Source of the DNA: Nocardioidaceae bacterium
GTDB lineage: Bacteria; Actinomycetota; Actinomycetes; Propionibacteriales; Nocardioidaceae
Reading direction: 5' to 3'
Length of the DNA: 7,910 nucleotides
NCBI GenBank assembly: GCA_020438665.1
Contig: JAGQUE010000389.1
Coordinates: 1-7,910 of the forward strand
Below, one piece after another: positions 4,405-7,910 of this stretch. Below the pieces are notes generated by a model, which saw nothing but the letters and a program-made list of their open reading frames with translations, was not told the origin of the DNA and ran no database searches. The translations under genes were made by a program, and so were the position numbers. The first letter of the stretch is position 1. Every line of letters starts with the position of its first letter.

Positions 4405-6609
4405 ATGTCCGGTCTGCTGTATCGCCTCGGCCGCGGCTCCGCGGCCCACCCGTGGCGCACGATCTGCGCCTGGGTGGCGATCGCCATCACCACCGTCGCC
4501 CTGGCCACCGCCTTCGGCGGCGACCCCCACGACGACTACAACGTCCCCCAGGCTGCCGCCCAGGACGGCCTCGACCTGCTCCGAGAGCATCTGCCCTCGG
4601 CCGGGTTCGCCACCGCCCAGGTCGTGGTGCACGACCGCGAGGGCGGTCACCTGGACCAAGGCGTGCTCGGTGCCCTCGCCGCCTCGCTCGGCGCCATGCC
4701 GCACGCCCTCTCGGTGGCCCCGCCCCAGGTGTCCACGGACGGCGACACGGCGCTGCTGTCGGTCGGCTACGACGCCGAGGTCACCGACCCCGACCTGATG
4801 GGCAACCTGGCTCCGCTCGAGAGGGCGATCGCCCCGACCCAGGAGCTCGGTCTCCAGGTCGAGCTGCGTGGCGACGTCCCCGAGAGCGCCGCAGCCCCGA
4901 TGACCGGGCACGGCGAGCTGATCGGCATCGTCGCAGCCCTGGTCATCCTCGTGCTCACCCTCGGCTCCGTGGTCGGCGCCGGGCTGCCCGTCGCCGTGGC
5001 CATGACCGGGCTGGGCGTCGGCAGCGGTGGGATCGCCCTGCTCGCCGGCGCGATGGACGTCAGCACGGCCGCCCCCACCGTCGCCACCATGGTGGCGCTC
5101 GGCGTCGGCATCGACTACGCGCTGCTGCTGGTCACCCGCCACACCGAGTTCCTCCGCGCCGGCCACAGCGTGACCGACGCCGCGGGCAGGGCGGTCGCCA
5201 CCGCCGGCCGGTCCGTGGTGTTCGCCGCCGGCACGGTCCTCGTGTCGCTGCTCGGCCTCCGCCTGTCCGGTCTGCCCGTCTATGCGTCGTTCTGCTTCGC
5301 GACCGGCATCGCCGTGATCGCGGTGCTGGCCGCCTCGCTCACCCTGGTCCCGGCCCTGTGCCGGCTCGGCGGCCGTCGGCTGCTGTCCCGGCGGGTGCGC
5401 CGCGGCGCCGCCGCCGGACGGGCTGTGACGACGCCTCAGACTCCAGCGGTGGGGACGAAGCCGTCGTTCACGGCCCGCTGGGCCGCCCGTGTCGGTCGGC
5501 GCCCGCTGCCGTGGGCCGTCGGAGCCGCGCTGCTCATGATCATGCTGGCCCTGCCGGTCGTCGACATGCGAACCTGGCCGCAGGACCCGAGCACCCAGTC
5601 CTCGGACCTGACCACCCGCAAGGCCTACGACCTGATCACCAGCGAGTTCGGCCCCGGCGCCAACGGCCCCTTGGTGGTGGTCGTCGACCGGGCCGAGGTC
5701 AGCGATGCCGGGGTCGCGAAGCTCGCGAGCGCCCTCGAGGCCCGACCCGACATCGTCGCGGTCCGTCCCGAGGTCGTCTCCCCGGACGGCGCGATCGCGA
5801 TGTTCGACGCGATCCCGGCCTACGGCCCGACGGACGGCCGGACGCCGGCCCTCGTCGAGTCGGTGCGTGACCAGCTCCCGGCGGGCGCCCTGCTGACCGG
5901 CACGACCGCGTTCTTCGCCGACATCGCGGACCTGCTGGCCAGCCGCATCTGGCTGGTGATCGGCTTCGTCGTCGGGGTGTCGGTGCTGCTGCTGGCGATG
6001 GTCTTCCGCTCGGTCGTCGTCCCCGTCAAGGCCGCCGTGATGAATCTGCTCAGCATCGGTGCGGCGTACGGCGTCATGACCGCGGTGTTCCAGTGGGGCT
6101 GGGCCACCGACCTCCTGGGGCTGGACCACAGCGTGCCGGTGTCGAACTGGGTCCCGATCCTCATGTTCACGATCCTGTTCGGCCTGTCGATGGACTATGA
6201 GGTGTTCCTGCTCTCGCGGGTCCGCGAGGACTGGGAGCAGACCGGCGATGCCCGCGGCAGCGTGGTGCGTGGCCTCGCGTCGACGGGGCGGGTGATCTCG
6301 AGCGCCGCGGCGATCATGGTCGCGGTCTTCCTCGGGTTCGCCGGCGAGGTCGACGTCGTGGTCAAGATGCTGGGCGTCGGCATGGCCGTCGCGATCGTCC
6401 TCGACGCCACGGTGGTCCGGATGATCCTCGTCCCGGCGACCATGGCGATGCTGGGTGAGCGCAACTGGTGGCTGCCGCGATGGCTGGACCGCGTGCTGCC
6501 ACGGATCCAGGCCGAGGTCGACGACCTCACGCCTGCGGTCGAGCCCGCCGTTCCCGTCGAGCCCGCCGTTCCCGCGGAGCCCGAGCTGGACGCCGCCGGC
6601 GCACACTGA
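4405..6609 (+). CDS. MMPL family (RND superfamily) membrane transporter
   Basis: The protein is 734 residues, normal for actinobacterial MMPL/YdfJ-like exporters, which use the proton gradient to move lipids or other hydrophobic compounds out across the cytoplasmic membrane. ATG 4405 follows AAGGAGA with about 8 nt spacing; the longer in-frame ATG at 4327 lies inside the repeat array. The layout is the usual duplicated one: membrane segment 1 (about 20-38), external domain 1 (about 40-171), a block of five segments from about 173 to 340, a basic cytoplasmic linker (about 340-369), a segment at about 370-388, external domain 2 (about 389-513), and a final block from about 515 to 680. Asp-Tyr pairs Asp237-Tyr238 (GVGIDY) and Asp597-Tyr598 (GLSMDY) match the proton-relay pairs known from MmpL3. 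External domain 1 begins DDYNVPQAAAQ, where many relatives have a PGTxS-like motif. External domain 2 has the family-typical AYDLITSEFGPGANGP. The cytoplasmic tail ends in a short VEPAVP repeat. Substrate is unknown; the nearest partner by position is the divergent decarboxylase. Confidence 0.95.
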   Translation: MSGLLYRLGRGSAAHPWRTICAWVAIAITTVALATAFGGDPHDDYNVPQAAAQDGLDLLREHLPSAGFATAQVVVHDREGGHLDQGVLGALAASLGAMPHALSVAPPQVSTDGDTALLSVGYDAEVTDPDLMGNLAPLERAIAPTQELGLQVELRGDVPESAAAPMTGHGELIGIVAALVILVLTLGSVVGAGLPVAVAMTGLGVGSGGIALLAGAMDVSTAAPTVATMVALGVGIDYALLLVTRHTEFLRAGHSVTDAAGRAVATAGRSVVFAAGTVLVSLLGLRLSGLPVYASFCFATGIAVIAVLAASLTLVPALCRLGGRRLLSRRVRRGAAAGRAVTTPQTPAVGTKPSFTARWAARVGRRPLPWAVGAALLMIMLALPVVDMRTWPQDPSTQSSDLTTRKAYDLITSEFGPGANGPLVVVVDRAEVSDAGVAKLASALEARPDIVAVRPEVVSPDGAIAMFDAIPAYGPTDGRTPALVESVRDQLPAGALLTGTTAFFADIADLLASRIWLVIGFVVGVSVLLLAMVFRSVVVPVKAAVMNLLSIGAAYGVMTAVFQWGWATDLLGLDHSVPVSNWVPILMFTILFGLSMDYEVFLLSRVREDWEQTGDARGSVVRGLASTGRVISSAAAIMVAVFLGFAGEVDVVVKMLGVGMAVAIVLDATVVRMILVPATMAMLGERNWWLPRWLDRVLPRIQAEVDDLTPAVEPAVPVEPAVPAEPELDAAGAH
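6538..6573 (+). repeat. 18-bp perfect tandem duplication in the MMPL tail
   Basis: GTCGAGCCCGCCGTTCCC occurs at 6538-6555 and again at 6556-6573 with no mismatch, followed by a partial third unit (GCGGAGCCCGAG). It encodes VEPAVP-VEPAVP-AEPE, a flexible Pro/Glu-rich cytoplasmic tail after the last membrane segment. In-frame units of this kind can vary in copy number by slippage. Confidence 0.85.
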
Positions 6610-6616
6610 CCGAGCC

Positions 6617-7910
6617 TCAGAACCCCCAGCGGTCCCGCTGGTCACTCAGCCACTGGGCGACCAGCGGGACCTGCCACTGCTCACACAGGGCCAGCGCCCT
6701 GTCGGCGTGCGCCGACGCCAAGGTCAGGTCACCGGAGGCATACGCCGCCAGCGCGAGGAAGGCGTCGACGGGCCCCAGGGCGCTGCCCGAGCCGGCGCTG
6801 GCGAGCCTCCCGGCATACGGCGCGAGCAGCCGCAGCGCGCGGGCCCCGAGCTCGGCGTCACCGATCCCGGCCGCCACCTCGGCCGCGCAGGACCAGTTGA
6901 GGAGCGAGAACCAGTTCTCGGGGGCCAGGTCCGCGACGTGGTCTCGCAGGTAGGCCCGGGTCTCGTCGACCTGCCCGGCGCGGACCATGTAAGCGGCGAT
7001 CAGGGTGGTGGCCGGGAGCGGTCCGTCCTGGACCGCCTGCAGCATCGGCACCACCTCGGCCGAGCGACCCTGCCACAGGCGCAACGAGATGACGGCCCCC
7101 GCGAGCGCCTCGTCCTTCTGATGCAGCTCCATCTGCTCGGCCAGCCGGACCAGGTCGTCCAGCCGTGCCTCGGCTTCCTCGAACCGGCCGGCCATCGACA
7201 GCCACGGGATCTCGTTGGAACAGAGAACCATCAGCCCGTAGGGCAGCCGGAGCCGGTCGGCGTAGTCACGCGCCACCGCGGCCGTCTCCCACATCTCACG
7301 GGTACGGCCGAGCTCGGCGTACCCGACGGAGGCCAGCGTGGCCGCGACCGTGAACGCGCGCTCCTGGCTGTGCTCGACGGCCAGGTCCATCGCCTCGGTG
7401 ATCAGCGCGACCCGGCGCTCGGCGGTGTCGGGCCGCCACAGCGAGACGAAGCCGACCTGGCAGCACTCCATGAGCAGCTGGTCGTCGTCGAGTCGGCGGG
7501 CCATCGCCAGTGCCTCGTCGACCAGCGCCGACCGTTCCTCGAACGTCGATCCGTAGTAGAGCTCGTTGGCCAGCGACAAGGTGGCCCGGCAGCGCAGCGC
7601 GTCGTCCTCGGTCGGCAGCTCGGCGAGAGAGCGCCGGAGGGCGGCCACCACGTCGCCGTGCACCACGCCGTGTGGCGCGGACTGCCACAGCGCACCGATG
7701 GTCATGGCGGACGCGGCCCTCGCCAGCAGGCGGACGTCGCCGATCCGGTCCGCGACGCCGATGGCCTCCTCGGTCGCCTGTTGCAGCGGGGCCCAGTCAC
7801 CGCGCCACCGGTGCGCCTCGGCGATGTCCATCAGCAGGTCGTAGCGGTCGCGCAGGGTCGCGGCCGGGTCCAGGTCGCAGGCGGCCAGCGCTGCGCGGAG
7901 CAGCTCGGCC
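6617..7910 (-). CDS. TPR-rich C-terminal part of a large regulator-like protein (partial, 5' end outside window)
   Basis: This frame is open to the right edge, so only the last 430 residues are visible and the true start lies outside; the internal ATG at 7831 is not a good start because coding continues upstream (ELLRAALAACDLDPA before it). The visible part is almost entirely amphipathic, Ala/Leu-rich helix pairs in TPR-like spacing, for example RYDLLMDIAEAHRWRGDW then an EEAIGVADRIGDVRLLARAA unit, repeated in varied form to the end. Such arrays form the C-terminal sensor/partner-binding half of large actinobacterial regulators (SARP/BTAD-NB-ARC-TPR, LuxR/MalT-like ATPases) and of cyclase-AAA-TPR proteins. 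No LuxR-type helix-turn-helix occurs before the C-terminus (QRDRWGF), so it is not a standard LAL regulator; any DNA-binding or ATPase domain would have to be N-terminal, outside the window. It converges on the MMPL gene with a 7-bp gap, so it is not in its operon. Confidence 0.75.
   Translation of the reverse strand, partial: AELLRAALAACDLDPAATLRDRYDLLMDIAEAHRWRGDWAPLQQATEEAIGVADRIGDVRLLARAASAMTIGALWQSAPHGVVHGDVVAALRRSLAELPTEDDALRCRATLSLANELYYGSTFEERSALVDEALAMARRLDDDQLLMECCQVGFVSLWRPDTAERRVALITEAMDLAVEHSQERAFTVAATLASVGYAELGRTREMWETAAVARDYADRLRLPYGLMVLCSNEIPWLSMAGRFEEAEARLDDLVRLAEQMELHQKDEALAGAVISLRLWQGRSAEVVPMLQAVQDGPLPATTLIAAYMVRAGQVDETRAYLRDHVADLAPENWFSLLNWSCAAEVAAGIGDAELGARALRLLAPYAGRLASAGSGSALGPVDAFLALAAYASGDLTLASAHADRALALCEQWQVPLVAQWLSDQRDRWGF
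6626..6671 (+). terminator. Strong inverted repeat at the convergent junction, candidate terminator
   Basis: GGTCCCGCTGGTC (6631-6643) and GACCAGCGGGACC (6659-6671) form a perfect 13-bp stem around a 15-nt loop, 21 nt after the MMPL stop. No T-tract follows, but a GC stem of this strength could end MMPL transcription. A third arm, CCAGCGG (6626-6632), can also pair with CCGCTGG (6635-6641), so two mutually exclusive hairpins share the middle arm. On the minus strand the same DNA encodes the last residues of the TPR protein. Confidence 0.5.

Noticed and set aside
3696..5870. 724-residue plus-strand ORF spanning the decarboxylase antisense and part of the MMPL gene
   Set aside because: It crosses two well-supported genes in other frames and is dominated by Arg/Pro/Gly, which is typical of shadow frames in GC-rich DNA.
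4267..6645. 792-residue minus-strand ORF antisense to the MMPL gene
   Set aside because: It is Asp/His/Arg/Gly-rich with no domain signature, no RBS and no membrane or fold pattern. It is the long open antisense frame expected opposite a gene with very high third-position GC.

Overview
This is a GC-rich window. The strong third-position GC bias, GTG starts, purine-rich Shine-Dalgarno sites and protein families (DUF2254, MMPL transporter, actinobacterial-type PLP decarboxylase, large TPR regulator-like protein) all suggest an actinobacterium. Nocardioides or a relative is my best guess, but that is inference. I see no rRNA, tRNA, CRISPR array, insertion sequence, integrase or phage gene.

Layout. 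Positions 1-394 hold only a weak candidate lipoprotein ORF (124-357) and a GC hairpin. Two plus-strand genes follow, each with a clear ribosome binding site: a 132-residue protein with paired cysteine motifs (395-793) and a secreted 233-residue RTX-type calcium-binding protein (897-1598). A perfect 20-bp palindrome (803-822) lies between them. The RTX gene converges, with a 4-bp gap, on a minus-strand pair: a group II PLP-dependent amino-acid decarboxylase (2877-4262) followed by a DUF2254 membrane protein (1603-2880). The pair overlaps by GTGA, so the two are probably translationally coupled. A 142-bp divergent intergenic region (4263-4404) carries a three-copy 11-bp direct repeat and separates the decarboxylase from an MMPL/RND-family exporter (4405-6609). 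The exporter converges, with a 7-bp gap, on a large TPR-rich protein that runs off the right edge (6617-7910). A 13-bp inverted repeat at that junction may act as a terminator.

How the genes may work together. The firmest functional link is the decarboxylase-DUF2254 coupling. A shared divergent control region could link the decarboxylase operon to the MMPL pump, but this is inference and no substrate can be read from sequence. I did not find a clearly new multi-gene system. The most testable novelties are the regulatory DNA elements (palindrome, helical-phase direct repeats, mutually exclusive hairpins) and the unexplained decarboxylase-DUF2254 coupling.
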